Positions 36,957 to 45,757 of a stretch of DNA of 64,000 nucleotides are shown piece after piece (positions within the stretch are counted from its first letter, which is position 1; each line of letters opens with the position of its first letter). The translations under genes and the position numbers were made by a program. Origin of the DNA: Marinimicrobium alkaliphilum (GTDB lineage Bacteria; Pseudomonadota; Gammaproteobacteria; Pseudomonadales; Cellvibrionaceae); NCBI RefSeq assembly GCF_003259155.1, contig NZ_QGMQ01000011.1, positions 45,487 through 109,486 on the forward strand, written 5' to 3'. The notes beneath the pieces were generated by a model. It worked only from the letters and a program-made list of their open reading frames with translations, did not search any database and was not told the origin of the DNA.

Positions 36957-37433
36957 ATGCCGCACACACCCCTGCCCTCGCTCTCGCTGCTGCGCGAGCA
37001 GCTCAACACCGATTCCGGTGCGATTCACGAGCTCAAGGCTCTGCTTGAACAGGAGCGGTCGCTCCTGGAAGCCCGGGATACTGAAGCCCTGGTACCCCTG
37101 ATTGTCCGCAAAGACGAGCTCCAGGCGATACTGGTCAAGCACGCCCGTGAACGGCAACAATGGCTTGAACAAGCCGGTCTGAAAAGCTGGAGCGATTTCC
37201 TCAACAGCCGCGATACCACCACAGCCTTGATTGAACCCTGGCACGCGCTGGCCGATACCTTTGCGCAGTGTCAGGAACTCAATGAAATCAACGGTCGACT
37301 GATCGGACGCTCACGCAAGACCCTGGAGCAGCTGATCAGCCTGATGCGCGGCCAATCTCTGGAGCCGGAACTTTACACCGCCAAGGGCGGTACCACCCCC
37401 AAAAAGGATGGCCATACGGTCACCAAAGCCTGA
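36957..37433 (+). CDS. flgN: flagellar export chaperone FlgN
   Basis: Chaperone for FlgK and FlgL, 158 residues and helical. The pattern LREQLNTDSGAIHELKALLEQERSLLEARD and IVRKDELQ is typical of the family, as is GRSRKTLEQLISLM near the C-terminus. The start at 36957 follows GGAG by 8 bp; an upstream in-frame start lacks a ribosome site. The flgM-flgN pairing supports the call. Confidence 0.9.
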   Translation: MPHTPLPSLSLLREQLNTDSGAIHELKALLEQERSLLEARDTEALVPLIVRKDELQAILVKHARERQQWLEQAGLKSWSDFLNSRDTTTALIEPWHALADTFAQCQELNEINGRLIGRSRKTLEQLISLMRGQSLEPELYTAKGGTTPKKDGHTVTKA

Positions 37434-37464
37434 CCCTCCCCCACGCGAACCAGCGGCGGCAGTT

Positions 37465-37496
37465 GTGCAAACCCTACCGGATGGGTAGGATTGCAC
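37465..37496. other. hairpin between flgN and tRNA-Arg
   Basis: GTGCAA and TTGCAC flank CCTACC and GGTAGG to give a two-part stem with a GGAT-type loop. No T run follows, so it is not a clear terminator. It lies 12 bp upstream of the tRNA. Confidence 0.45.
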
Positions 37497-37507
37497 CCTG
37501 CAACGAC

Positions 37508-37584
37508 GTCCTCGTAGCTCAGTTGGATAGAGCAGCCGCCTCCTAAGCGGCAGGTCGCAGGTTCAATTCCTGCCGAGGACGCCA
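37508..37584 (+). tRNA. tRNA-Arg (CCT anticodon)
   Basis: 77 nt cloverleaf: acceptor GTCCTCG/CGAGGAC, D-arm GCTCAGTTGGATAGAGC, anticodon stem GCCGC/GCGGC with loop CTCCTAA (anticodon CCT), T-arm GCAGGTTCAATTCCTGC, discriminator G and encoded CCA. It reads the rare Arg codon AGG. It lies between flgN and rsmE. Confidence 0.97.
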
Positions 37585-37615
37585 CTCTCCGCCCGCTGAG
37601 CCCTGCGACTTGCCC

Positions 37616-38326
37616 ATGAATCTGATTATTCTTCACCCGGATGATTTTACGCAGCCGGACGTTGCACACCTGCGCGATGCCCGCCGCTGCACGCATATAC
37701 GCGATGTGCATCGGGCACAGCCGGGTGATGAGCTTCGTGTAGGCGTGCTCAACGGCGCCCTGGGACGCGGCCGAATCATCACCCTGGACCAGGACGGGAT
37801 CGTCCTGCAGATCACACAGGAACGGGAGCCGCCTCCCATGCTGCCTCTGACTCTGGTATTGGCACTGCCCCGCCCGATGATGCTCAAACGCATTTTCCAG
37901 ACCGTGGCCACGCTCGGGGTACAAGAACTCATTTTGCTGCACAGTAAACGGGTGGAAAAGAGCTTTTGGCAAACGCCGCTATTGGCGCCGGAGGCCATTG
38001 CGGAACAGTTACTGCTGGGGCTGGAACAGGGCGGCGCGACGCAACTGCCAAAGGTCCGCTTTGAAAAGCGCTTTCGAGGCTTTGTTGAAGACCAACTACC
38101 CGCACTGACGCAGGACAGGTTGGCGCTGGTCGCCCATCCCTACGACGCCGAGCCCTGCCCCGCACAGGTAGCGCAACCGACCCTCTTGGCCATCGGCCCG
38201 GAAGGTGGATTCATTGATTACGAGATCGAGAAATTACGCGCTGCCGGCCTGGCGCCCGTGCACCTGGGTCCACGCATTCAGCGGGTAGAGACAGCTGTGA
38301 CTTTCTTACTGGGTCGCCTCTTCTAA
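37616..38326 (+). CDS. rsmE: 16S rRNA m3U1498 methyltransferase RsmE
   Basis: SPOUT-class enzyme methylating N3 of U1498 in 16S rRNA. The 236 residues have the N-terminal PUA-like domain and the trefoil-knot motifs VLALPRPMMLKRIFQTVATLGVQ-type (seen as LALPRPMMLKRIFQ), LLAIGPEGGFIDYEIE, and the C-terminal LGPRIQRVETAVTFLLG. It starts 31 bp after the tRNA. Its last 21 bp overlap the 3' end of the opposite-strand GGDEF-EAL gene. Confidence 0.95.
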   Translation: MNLIILHPDDFTQPDVAHLRDARRCTHIRDVHRAQPGDELRVGVLNGALGRGRIITLDQDGIVLQITQEREPPPMLPLTLVLALPRPMMLKRIFQTVATLGVQELILLHSKRVEKSFWQTPLLAPEAIAEQLLLGLEQGGATQLPKVRFEKRFRGFVEDQLPALTQDRLALVAHPYDAEPCPAQVAQPTLLAIGPEGGFIDYEIEKLRAAGLAPVHLGPRIQRVETAVTFLLGRLF

Positions 38327-40762
38327 CCATTTTTCACACAGCGCCTCAAAGGCGGCTTTTGGCAGCGGGGGGCTGCAGAAGTAGCCCTGGTAAAAATGGC
38401 ATCCATAGCGCTGAAGAATATCGAACTGGGCTTCCTGCTCAACGCCCTCAGCTACCACTTCCATGCCCAGCAGGCGCCCCATGGTGATAATGGTTTCCAC
38501 CAACACACGGTCGTTGCGATCCTCAATAATATCCGCAACAAAACTCTGGTCGATCTTTAGCACGCTCACCGGCAAGCGCTTCAGATAACTGATTGACGAG
38601 TAACCAGTCCCGAAATCATCCAATGAAAAACTGACACCGCGCGCGACCAATTGCTCCATGGTATCAATCGCTTCGTCAATACGCTGAATGATAATACCCT
38701 CGGTGACTTCCATTTCCAGAGAATGCTCGGGCACAGGATAGCGATCGAGCATCGCCAGAACATCTTCGGCAAAGGCAGTGCGCCGGAACTGACGCGGGCT
38801 GATGTTAATGCTCAAGCGCATACCCCGACGCCATACTCCACGTTTTTGCCAATCACACAGAGTTAGACACGCCTCCTCGACGACCCATTGACCAACGTCC
38901 AGAATCAGCCCAGAGGTCTCCAGAACAGGAATAAAGTCTGCCGGCGATATCAGCCCTTTTTCCGGATGATTCCAGCGCAGCAGCGCCTCGGCGCCAACAA
39001 TTTGCCCGCTGCCCATATCCACCTTGGGCTGAAAATAGAGCTCAAACTGGTCGTCGTCGATCGCGCGGTGCAGATCCCCTTCCATAATCAGCTGGCGGCT
39101 GACCCGGTCTGCCATATCTTCATTGAAAAACTCGATGGCATCGCGGCCCTTTTCCTTGACCTGGTACATGGCGGTGTCGGCGTAGCGCAACAGCTCGTGA
39201 ACACTGTTGTTGCGATCCGGGTAAACCACCACACCAATACTGCAGGTGACCCGCAGATCCAGATTGTCGTGCTGGTAGGGCTGAGAGACCACCCGGCGAA
39301 TTTTCTCACTGATTTCGCCGGCGCGCAGTGCGGCGGTGGAGATATCCTGGTCCAGCACAGTGAGCAGTACCACAAACTCATCGCCGCTCAAGCGCACCAC
39401 CAGATCCTCGTCGCGCACTGTCCCGACCAGCCGCTGGGCAACCTCTTTCAGCACCTTGTCACCCACTGGGTGGCCGAGCGAGTCATTAATATTCTTGAAC
39501 TGATCCAGATCGATAAAGAGCACAGCACCATAGTAGCCATGACGTTCAGCGCGGCGGATCTCGTGTTCCAGGCGCTCGATCAACTGGATCCGATTGGGCA
39601 GGTTAGTGAGCGCATCGTGGTGCGCCATAAATTCCATCTTGGCCTGGGCATTTTTGCGCTCGGTAATATCCACCGATACCACCAGCGCCACCGTCTCGTC
39701 ATAAAACGCCAGAGGCATCACATGCGTCTGCAGAAAACGCTGTTCACCAGTCGCGGTAGTAAAGGCCTCCTCGGCGATATCAATCTCTTCCTGACGATTG
39801 ATCACGCGCGCATCTTGCGCCATCAGCGAGTCGAGGTTCTGTTGGGTATCGCCAAGCAGCTGACGTACGTGAATATTGCGCATCTCCTCCGGGGTATAGC
39901 CCAGTGCATCCGCCAGGGACTTGTTGGCAAACAGGTAGTAGCCAGACACATTGCGCGCGCCGATCATCACCGGCAGTCGATCGATAATCTGACGGACATG
40001 CTCTTCACTCTTACGCAGCGCCAGCTCTACGGCCCGGCGCTTGGCCAAGGACAACTCCACCACATCCAGGAGTTGATTACTGCTACTGACCAACTGTGCC
40101 AGCTCGTCCTTACGCCCCGGTAAACTGGTCAAACGCCGCACCCCGGGGCGATCCGGATTGATGCTGCGAATCTCTCGCGCCAGGCGCACCAGAGGCTTGG
40201 TCAGCAACAGATAAAAGACGATAAATAGCGATACCACCAACAGCATATTGCGCAGGAAGCCGGTCACCACCCCCAGTTCAGACCGGCCATAGAAACCCGA
40301 CAACGCTTGGTCGACGTCAACTTCGAGATAGATGCTGCCGGCCGTCTCCTGACCGTAGCCGGGAATAATCAGGTAGGAAGCATACTGACGCACGCCTTCA
40401 GTCAACAGCGCCGTAAGCCAGCGGGTACCACTGTCACGGACCGGCGTAGCGCCGCTGGCGAGGACATTCCCCAGCTCATCAGTAATCGTCACCTCAGTGA
40501 CAAAGTCATACACCAGCAGCCCAGCCACCACCTCGGCCGACAGGTCGTCATCGAGGGTGTGAACTGAACGTGCTGCGGGCGGCGTCGCGACTTGTATGAC
40601 GCGCTGCATCAGCTCGTCAAATTCACTGAGCTGCAAACGAAAACCCAGATAGAATTGCGCCGAGCTGATCACCAAGCCCAGCACAACCGCAATAATGATT
40701 CCGATTTTGGCGAGTTGGAATGAGATGCCCTGAAAAATTGTCGGTGCGTTATTATCGTTCAT
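38306..40762 (-). CDS. membrane sensor with HAMP, PAS, GGDEF and EAL domains
   Basis: c-di-GMP signalling protein of 818 residues. Two membrane segments (about residues 18-42 and 165-190) flank a periplasmic sensor domain, followed by HAMP, PAS (about 255-370), GGDEF (about 385-545) and EAL (about 555-810). The EAL domain keeps the catalytic set: EALLRW, LEMEVTEGI, LDDFGTGYSS, LKIDQSF and AEGVEQEAQ, so phosphodiesterase activity is likely. The GGDEF signature is SGDEF with an RxxD (RDED) five residues before it, so cyclase activity or allosteric GTP binding are both possible. It starts 12 bp after ald on the same strand. Confidence 0.93.
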   Translation of the reverse strand: MNDNNAPTIFQGISFQLAKIGIIIAVVLGLVISSAQFYLGFRLQLSEFDELMQRVIQVATPPAARSVHTLDDDLSAEVVAGLLVYDFVTEVTITDELGNVLASGATPVRDSGTRWLTALLTEGVRQYASYLIIPGYGQETAGSIYLEVDVDQALSGFYGRSELGVVTGFLRNMLLVVSLFIVFYLLLTKPLVRLAREIRSINPDRPGVRRLTSLPGRKDELAQLVSSSNQLLDVVELSLAKRRAVELALRKSEEHVRQIIDRLPVMIGARNVSGYYLFANKSLADALGYTPEEMRNIHVRQLLGDTQQNLDSLMAQDARVINRQEEIDIAEEAFTTATGEQRFLQTHVMPLAFYDETVALVVSVDITERKNAQAKMEFMAHHDALTNLPNRIQLIERLEHEIRRAERHGYYGAVLFIDLDQFKNINDSLGHPVGDKVLKEVAQRLVGTVRDEDLVVRLSGDEFVVLLTVLDQDISTAALRAGEISEKIRRVVSQPYQHDNLDLRVTCSIGVVVYPDRNNSVHELLRYADTAMYQVKEKGRDAIEFFNEDMADRVSRQLIMEGDLHRAIDDDQFELYFQPKVDMGSGQIVGAEALLRWNHPEKGLISPADFIPVLETSGLILDVGQWVVEEACLTLCDWQKRGVWRRGMRLSINISPRQFRRTAFAEDVLAMLDRYPVPEHSLEMEVTEGIIIQRIDEAIDTMEQLVARGVSFSLDDFGTGYSSISYLKRLPVSVLKIDQSFVADIIEDRNDRVLVETIITMGRLLGMEVVAEGVEQEAQFDILQRYGCHFYQGYFCSPPLPKAAFEALCEKWLEEATQ

Positions 40763-40774
40763 TTGACCTTGTCA

Positions 40775-41902
40775 TCACCTACTGAGCTGATCATTCAGCA
40801 CACGGTCTGGCCGGGTAAACGGCAAGTCCAGCGATTCGGCTACCGCCAAGTGAGTCACCTGACCGGCACAGATATTGAGGCCTGCGCGCAGATGCGCGTC
40901 GGCCGCCAATGCGTCTAACCCCTGATCCGCCAGTGCCTGAACGAAAGGGAGTGTGGCGTTCGTCAACGCCAGGGTCGCCGTGCGCGCCGCCGCACTGGGC
41001 ATGTTGGCGACACAATAATGCACGACACCGTTCACCGTAAAGGTGGGCTGGGCGTGGGTTGTGGGTCGAGAGGTGGCGAAACAACCTCCCTGATCTATCG
41101 CTACGTCCACCAACACGCTGCCGGGCTGCATCTTCCGCACCTGGGCTTCGCTCAACAATTTCGGGGCTGAGGCGCCGGGTATCAAAACCGCACCAATCAC
41201 CAGATCGGCCGTGAGAGCGCGCGCTTCGGTCAGAGCACCGGTGGCATACTCACAGTGTACCCGCCCGCCGAAAAGCTTGTCCAGTGTGCGTAAACGCGCC
41301 AGCGACGTATCCAGCAAGGTGACCTGTGCGCCCATTCCCAACGCGATTCGCGCCGCCTCCGTGCCCACCACACCGCCGCCGACAATGACAACCTGTGCAG
41401 GCGCGACACCGGGCACTCCCCCAAGGAGGACACCCCGTCCACCTTGCGCAAGCTCCAAGTGGTGCGCACCCGCCTGCACCGCCAGTCTCCCGGCCACTTC
41501 CGACATGGGCGTCAGCAAGGGCAGACCGCCATCAGCCTGAGTGACGGTCTCATAGGCAATGGCGGCTGCCCCCGAAGCCTGCAGGCGCTCGACCAGGGCG
41601 GCCTCAGCAGCCAAGTGGAGATAAGTGAATAGCAGGTGATCGGCACGCAGGAGGGCGCACTCCTCGGGCTGGGGCTCCTTGACCTTGACGATCAGTCGCG
41701 CTCGGGAAAAAACCTCCTCGGCATTCGCGGCAATCTCGGCCCCCGCATCGCGATAGACCTGATCGCTGAACCCGACCCGCGCCCCAGCACCGCGCTCCAC
41801 CCAGACCCGATGGCCTCCCCGAATGAGTTCCTGAACCCCGGCGGGCGTCAACCCGACCCGATACTCGTCCTGTTTGACCTCTTTGGGTACGCCCACCTGC
41901 AT
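40775..41902 (-). CDS. ald: alanine dehydrogenase
   Basis: NAD-dependent oxidative deamination of L-alanine to pyruvate. The 375 residues begin MQVGVPKEVKQDEYRVGLTP. They contain VKVKEPQPEE (substrate-lysine region), the Rossmann motif VVIVGGGVVGTEAARIALGMGA, and LVDVAIDQGGCFATSRPTTH with VANMPSAAARTATLALTNAT. The ATG at 41902 follows GGGAG by 6 bp. Pairing with a c-di-GMP phosphodiesterase gene just downstream is unusual and may only be co-transcription. Confidence 0.95.
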   Translation of the reverse strand: MQVGVPKEVKQDEYRVGLTPAGVQELIRGGHRVWVERGAGARVGFSDQVYRDAGAEIAANAEEVFSRARLIVKVKEPQPEECALLRADHLLFTYLHLAAEAALVERLQASGAAAIAYETVTQADGGLPLLTPMSEVAGRLAVQAGAHHLELAQGGRGVLLGGVPGVAPAQVVIVGGGVVGTEAARIALGMGAQVTLLDTSLARLRTLDKLFGGRVHCEYATGALTEARALTADLVIGAVLIPGASAPKLLSEAQVRKMQPGSVLVDVAIDQGGCFATSRPTTHAQPTFTVNGVVHYCVANMPSAAARTATLALTNATLPFVQALADQGLDALAADAHLRAGLNICAGQVTHLAVAESLDLPFTRPDRVLNDQLSR

Positions 41903-41957
41903 AGCCAACTCCCGTTAAAACACTCGACGTTACTGGCAGTATAGAAGCTTCAGCTAT

Positions 41958-42830
41958 TTACAGTTGTACGGCAGGCACAAACTCTCGCACCGGATCGTGC
42001 GCTGATTGCGCCTCGACACCCGCGCCACTATTCGCCCGCAATCCGGCAAAATCGAACAAGGCGATATCAGCCAGCTGCGAAGGTGCCACATTCTTGATGG
42101 CCGAAAAGATGGTTTCTGTGCGCCCGGGGTTCTCACGCTCCCAGTCATGCAGCATCTGTTTGATCACCTGACGCTGGAGGTTTTCCTGAGAGCCGCACAG
42201 GTTGCAGGGAATGATCGGAAAGCCTTTGATTTCGGCGTAGTGCATCAGGTCCTGCTCCTTGCAGTAAGCCAGGGGCCGGATGATGATATTGCGTTTGTCG
42301 TCCGAAAGCAGTTTGGGCGGCATGGCTTTAAGCTTGCCACCGTAAAACATGTTCAGAAACAGGGTTTCGATCATGTCGTCCCGGTGGTGGCCGAGGGCGA
42401 TTTTGGTCGCGCCAATTTCGTCGGCAAACCCGTAGAGCGTGCCTCGCCGCAGCCGGGAGCACAGACCGCAGGTGGTCTTGCCCTCGGGTATCACCTCCTT
42501 GACGATGCTGTAGGTGTCCCTCTCAACGATATGGTAAGGCACCCCCAGGGTATCCAGATAATTGGGCAGCACATGCTCGGGAAAGCCCGGTTGCTTCTGG
42601 TCCATATTCACAGCCACTAGCTCAAAGCTCACCGGAGCCGTTTTTTGCAAGCTCATCAGGATATCGAGCATGCCGTAGGAATCCTTGCCCCCGGACAGAC
42701 ATACCATCACCTTGTCGCCATCCTCAATCATGTTGTAATCGACAACCGCTTGCCCGACCTGGCGGCGCAGGCGTTTTTGCAGCTTATTGTGGTCGAGGCG
42801 CGCTTGGCGCACTGGGGGAGGTGTACTCAT
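41958..42830 (-). CDS. ttcA: tRNA 2-thiocytidine biosynthesis protein TtcA
   Basis: ATP-dependent, Fe-S cluster enzyme that thiolates C32 of certain tRNAs. The 290 residues show the PP-loop [18 protein letters not shown] (about residues 41-58) and the two CxxC motifs [12 protein letters not shown] and [13 protein letters not shown] that hold the [4Fe-4S] cluster. The start at [17 protein letters not shown] is an ATG; a TTG two codons upstream is possible. It stands 55 bp upstream of ald on the same strand. Confidence 0.96.
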   Translation of the reverse strand: MSTPPPVRQARLDHNKLQKRLRRQVGQAVVDYNMIEDGDKVMVCLSGGKDSYGMLDILMSLQKTAPVSFELVAVNMDQKQPGFPEHVLPNYLDTLGVPYHIVERDTYSIVKEVIPEGKTTCGLCSRLRRGTLYGFADEIGATKIALGHHRDDMIETLFLNMFYGGKLKAMPPKLLSDDKRNIIIRPLAYCKEQDLMHYAEIKGFPIIPCNLCGSQENLQRQVIKQMLHDWERENPGRTETIFSAIKNVAPSQLADIALFDFAGLRANSGAGVEAQSAHDPVREFVPAVQL

Positions 42831-43026
42831 GGTCAAACTCTGAGGCTGGCCGAATCGCGCGGCGTGGGGTGAAAAGCCGCTATTGTACGGATTTTAAGCT
42901 CCGCTGGAAACGCTGGTTCCGGGTTTGCCGCCCGATGGCAAAAGCCTGCCCCTCCATTGCCGCCCGATGACCCGGCGTTTACTTCAAAAAAGGCTGCAGC
43001 CCCCATTAACCGGCACTACCCGCGAC

Positions 43027-43042
43027 TGGCACAAGCCTTGCT
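43027..43042 (+). promoter_or_regulatory. sigma54 promoter of the PilZ gene
   Basis: TGGCACAAGCCTTGCT is a full consensus match (TGGCAC-N5-TTGCW, GG-N10-GC) 44 bp upstream of the PilZ ATG. It suggests membership of the flagellar regulon. Confidence 0.85.
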
Positions 43043-43085
43043 TTACTTCTCTCAACAAGACGTCGCGATTAACCGGAGTATCGCA

Positions 43086-43859
43086 ATGACCCTTTTTGAA
43101 AACGTGATTCAAAAGCTGGCTGGGCGCAAGTCCGGCGCCCCGTCGCAAGCGCCCACCCCCGGTGCGCGAGCTCAACAGCCCAGCAGAGCCGAGCAACTGC
43201 TGCTCAATCTCGCCCATCAACACCAGTTGCTGGAAGTGCGTATTGAGGGAGAAACGCAGCGCTTTCAGAGCATGATTCTGGCGGTGGATACGGAACGGGG
43301 GCTGATCTGGCTCGACGATCTATTCCCGCGCTTTGAGGCACTGCTGCCGGGCGACAGTATTGACGTACAGCACCAGCGGGGCTGGGAATCACTGAACTTT
43401 GGCGGCCCGCTTCTGGCGCTCGGCGCCAGCTTTGGCGCCACGGGTTTTGCTCTGGCACTACCCGAGGTTTTGGGCTATCAACCCCGGCGGCAGTCGCCCC
43501 GCTGGCAAGTCCCGGACTATGCGCCACTGCGGGTCAAGATGAGAGCCAACTACGAAGAGCCAAGCTTTGGCCGTCTGCTCAACCTCTCCGCTGGGGGTAT
43601 GCGCATCGCACTACCCGGCAATCAACAGCACCTACTGCGCCGGGATACGCTGCTCACTTTGGTTGAGGTGCCCCTGGATCAACAATTCACCCTGCGCTGC
43701 CGCGCCCGAGTGCGCAACCTGCGCCTGGCCCGCAGCCCCTATCGACACACTCAAGTGAGCCTCGAGTTCGCCGAGCTGACACCGGAGCAACGGGAGCAAC
43801 TGACCCGCTTCGTCAATGTTCAGTTGAGCCTCGCGGTTGGCAGCACGAGAGCGGCATAG
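43086..43859 (+). CDS. YcgR-like PilZ flagellar brake protein
   Basis: c-di-GMP receptor of 257 residues. The N-terminal half resembles the YcgR-N domain (LVEVRIEGETQRFQSMILAV-like region, LIWLDDLFPRFEALLPGDSI). The PilZ domain (about residues 125-245) carries the ligand motifs RQSPR and NLSAGG. YcgR proteins bind the rotor or stator when c-di-GMP is high and slow swimming. The start at 43086 follows GGAG by 8 bp. A consensus sigma54 promoter upstream and the adjacent chemoreceptor support a motility role. Confidence 0.85.
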   Translation: MTLFENVIQKLAGRKSGAPSQAPTPGARAQQPSRAEQLLLNLAHQHQLLEVRIEGETQRFQSMILAVDTERGLIWLDDLFPRFEALLPGDSIDVQHQRGWESLNFGGPLLALGASFGATGFALALPEVLGYQPRRQSPRWQVPDYAPLRVKMRANYEEPSFGRLLNLSAGGMRIALPGNQQHLLRRDTLLTLVEVPLDQQFTLRCRARVRNLRLARSPYRHTQVSLEFAELTPEQREQLTRFVNVQLSLAVGSTRAA

Positions 43860-43884
43860 CCCCGTTGACGCGCGGTGCCTCAGG

Positions 43885-43976
43885 TGTCGGATTACGGCTG
43901 CGCCTAATCCGACCTACTCCAACCATGGCACCCTGTTTCCAGTAGGTCGGATTAGCCCAAAGGGCGTAATCCGACA
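43885..43976. repeat. REP pair K between the PilZ and aer-like genes
   Basis: Left-facing copy at 43885-43917 and right-facing copy at 43942-43976, with the 24 bp spacer in reverse orientation. It ends 27 bp before the sigma28 promoter of the receptor gene. Confidence 0.95.
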
Positions 43977-44003
43977 AACGTCACTTGCGCTCGAAGAAAA
44001 GCG

Positions 44004-44030
44004 TAAACTTTGCGGCCCGCTTGCCGACAA
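44004..44030 (+). promoter_or_regulatory. sigma28 (FliA) promoter of the aer-like receptor gene
   Basis: TAAA-N15-GCCGACAA, 11 of 12 consensus positions, 83 bp before the ATG. Confidence 0.85.
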
Positions 44031-44113
44031 GCTCTAGTAGACGCGACAGCCCACCGAAGAGGTACCCCCTTGGTGGCACCGACGGACTCACCCTATAGCC
44101 AGGCCAAATCGCT

Positions 44114-45685
44114 ATGCGCAATAATGGAGCAGTTACAGGCAGGAACATCCCCGTTGCCGCGGGAGACGAGCTGGTTTCATCCACGGACACCCGCGGAGTC
44201 ATCCGCTTTTGCAATCAGACCTTTATCAATATATCCGGCTTCTCTGAGGATGAGCTTTTGGGTGCGCCCCACAATATCGTGCGCAACCCGGAGATGCCCG
44301 AAGCGGTTTTTGCCGGCATGTGGACGACCCTCAAGGCCGGTAAACCCTGGATGGGCATCGTCAAAAATCGCTGCAAGAACGGCGACCACTACTGGGTGGA
44401 CGCCTATGTCACCCCTCTCAAGGACAAGGGGCAGATCGCCGGGTACGAATCCGTGCGGGTCAAGCCTGATCCGGAGCGCGTCAGGCGCGCCGAGCGTGTC
44501 TATCAACGCCTGAAGGCAGGCAAGTCGCCCTATTCGGCGCTGGAAACCGGGTCGCGCAGACTCGCCGCTCCTGCCCTCGCCACCCTTGCGGGTACCCTGA
44601 TACTCGGACTGGGGGCGCTTACCACCGGTTTCTTCAGTGCCTCCGTGCTCCTGTCGGCGGTCCTGTTCAGCGGCGTGCTGACGCTCTTTGCCCAACTGCT
44701 TTATCGCAACAACCTGAAGCCTGCGCTGGAGCAGGCACGCGAAGTCATTGACGACCCCTTGGCCGCTTACATCTATACCGGGCGCCAGGACGTCACCGGT
44801 GAGATCTATCTAGGCCAGCTCGCCCTGCGCGCCCGACTGCGCACCGCTCTGGGCCGGTTCACCGAGTCTGCCAAGGAGCTTCGCCACCAAAGTGACACCG
44901 CCAGCACTCAAGCCGAAAAAACCCATCAAGGTATGGACGAACAGCGCCGGGAAACCGATGCGGTGGTAAACGCCATGCAACAGATGGCCATCGCGGTACA
45001 GGAAATTGCGGGCAGCGCTACGCAGACGTCGAGCGCCACCAGCGAGGCAATCGCCGAGGTATCCAGCGGCGGCCAGGTGATTGAGGCCGCCAGCCGGGCC
45101 ATTGGCGAGCTGTCCACCAATGTCGGCAACCTGAGCCAAGTACTCGACCGGTTAATGGCCGACAGCAGTGAGATCAGAACCGTTGTCGATGTCATACGCG
45201 GCATCGCCGAACAGACCAATCTGCTGGCGCTTAACGCCGCCATCGAAGCCGCGCGCGCCGGGGAGCAGGGACGCGGGTTCGCGGTCGTGGCCGACGAGGT
45301 GCGCACCCTGGCTCAGCGCACGCAGGATTCAACCGGCAACATCCAGAAACTGATCGGCAATCTCAACAAGGCTACCGAAGAAGCCAGTCTGAATATGGAC
45401 AGCTGCCAATCTCAGGTGGACACCAGCGTCAAGCAGATGGCTAACGTCCGCCAGGCTCTGGATGCCATCGTCGGGGCGGTCAACACCATTGACCAGATGT
45501 CCCACCAGATTGCGGCGGCCGCCGAAGAGCAATCGGTCACCGCCAAAGACATCGAGAGCAACACCGACAATATCAGCCGGATTTCCAACCGTACCCAGGC
45601 GGAAATTGCCGAGGCCAACCGCCTGAACCAGGAGATGGCCGAGCTTTCACGCAAGCAGTTCCTGCTGGTAGACCGCTTCGATTAA
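44114..45685 (+). CDS. Aer-like PAS-containing methyl-accepting chemotaxis protein
   Basis: Energy or redox taxis receptor of 523 residues. The N-terminal PAS domain (residues 10-125) starts like Aer ([36 protein letters not shown]) and contains the FAD-site-like segment [14 protein letters not shown] hydrophobic hairpin (about 170-215) anchors it with both ends in the cytoplasm, so no periplasmic domain exists. The signalling tip is [20 protein letters not shown] followed by [15 protein letters not shown]. It is transcribed from a sigma28 promoter, as chemoreceptors of the late flagellar class are. Confidence 0.92.
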   Translation: MRNNGAVTGRNIPVAAGDELVSSTDTRGVIRFCNQTFINISGFSEDELLGAPHNIVRNPEMPEAVFAGMWTTLKAGKPWMGIVKNRCKNGDHYWVDAYVTPLKDKGQIAGYESVRVKPDPERVRRAERVYQRLKAGKSPYSALETGSRRLAAPALATLAGTLILGLGALTTGFFSASVLLSAVLFSGVLTLFAQLLYRNNLKPALEQAREVIDDPLAAYIYTGRQDVTGEIYLGQLALRARLRTALGRFTESAKELRHQSDTASTQAEKTHQGMDEQRRETDAVVNAMQQMAIAVQEIAGSATQTSSATSEAIAEVSSGGQVIEAASRAIGELSTNVGNLSQVLDRLMADSSEIRTVVDVIRGIAEQTNLLALNAAIEAARAGEQGRGFAVVADEVRTLAQRTQDSTGNIQKLIGNLNKATEEASLNMDSCQSQVDTSVKQMANVRQALDAIVGAVNTIDQMSHQIAAAAEEQSVTAKDIESNTDNISRISNRTQAEIAEANRLNQEMAELSRKQFLLVDRFD

Positions 45686-45694
45686 GGCTGCCCG

Positions 45695-45742
45695 GGTGAA
45701 TGCCAGCCCCATCTGCGCTATGCTAGGGGGCTGACATTCACC
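45695..45742. promoter_or_regulatory. 16 bp palindrome overlapping the bioA promoter region
   Basis: GGTGAATGCCAGCCCC and GGGGCTGACATTCACC form an inverted repeat with one mismatch around a 16 bp centre, ending 15 bp before the bioA ATG. A weak promoter (GTGAAT, 17 bp, TATGCT) lies within it. It could be an operator or a hairpin after the receptor gene. It does not look like the E. coli BirA operator. Confidence 0.5.
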
Positions 45743-45757
45743 AAGCACGCAGGCGCC

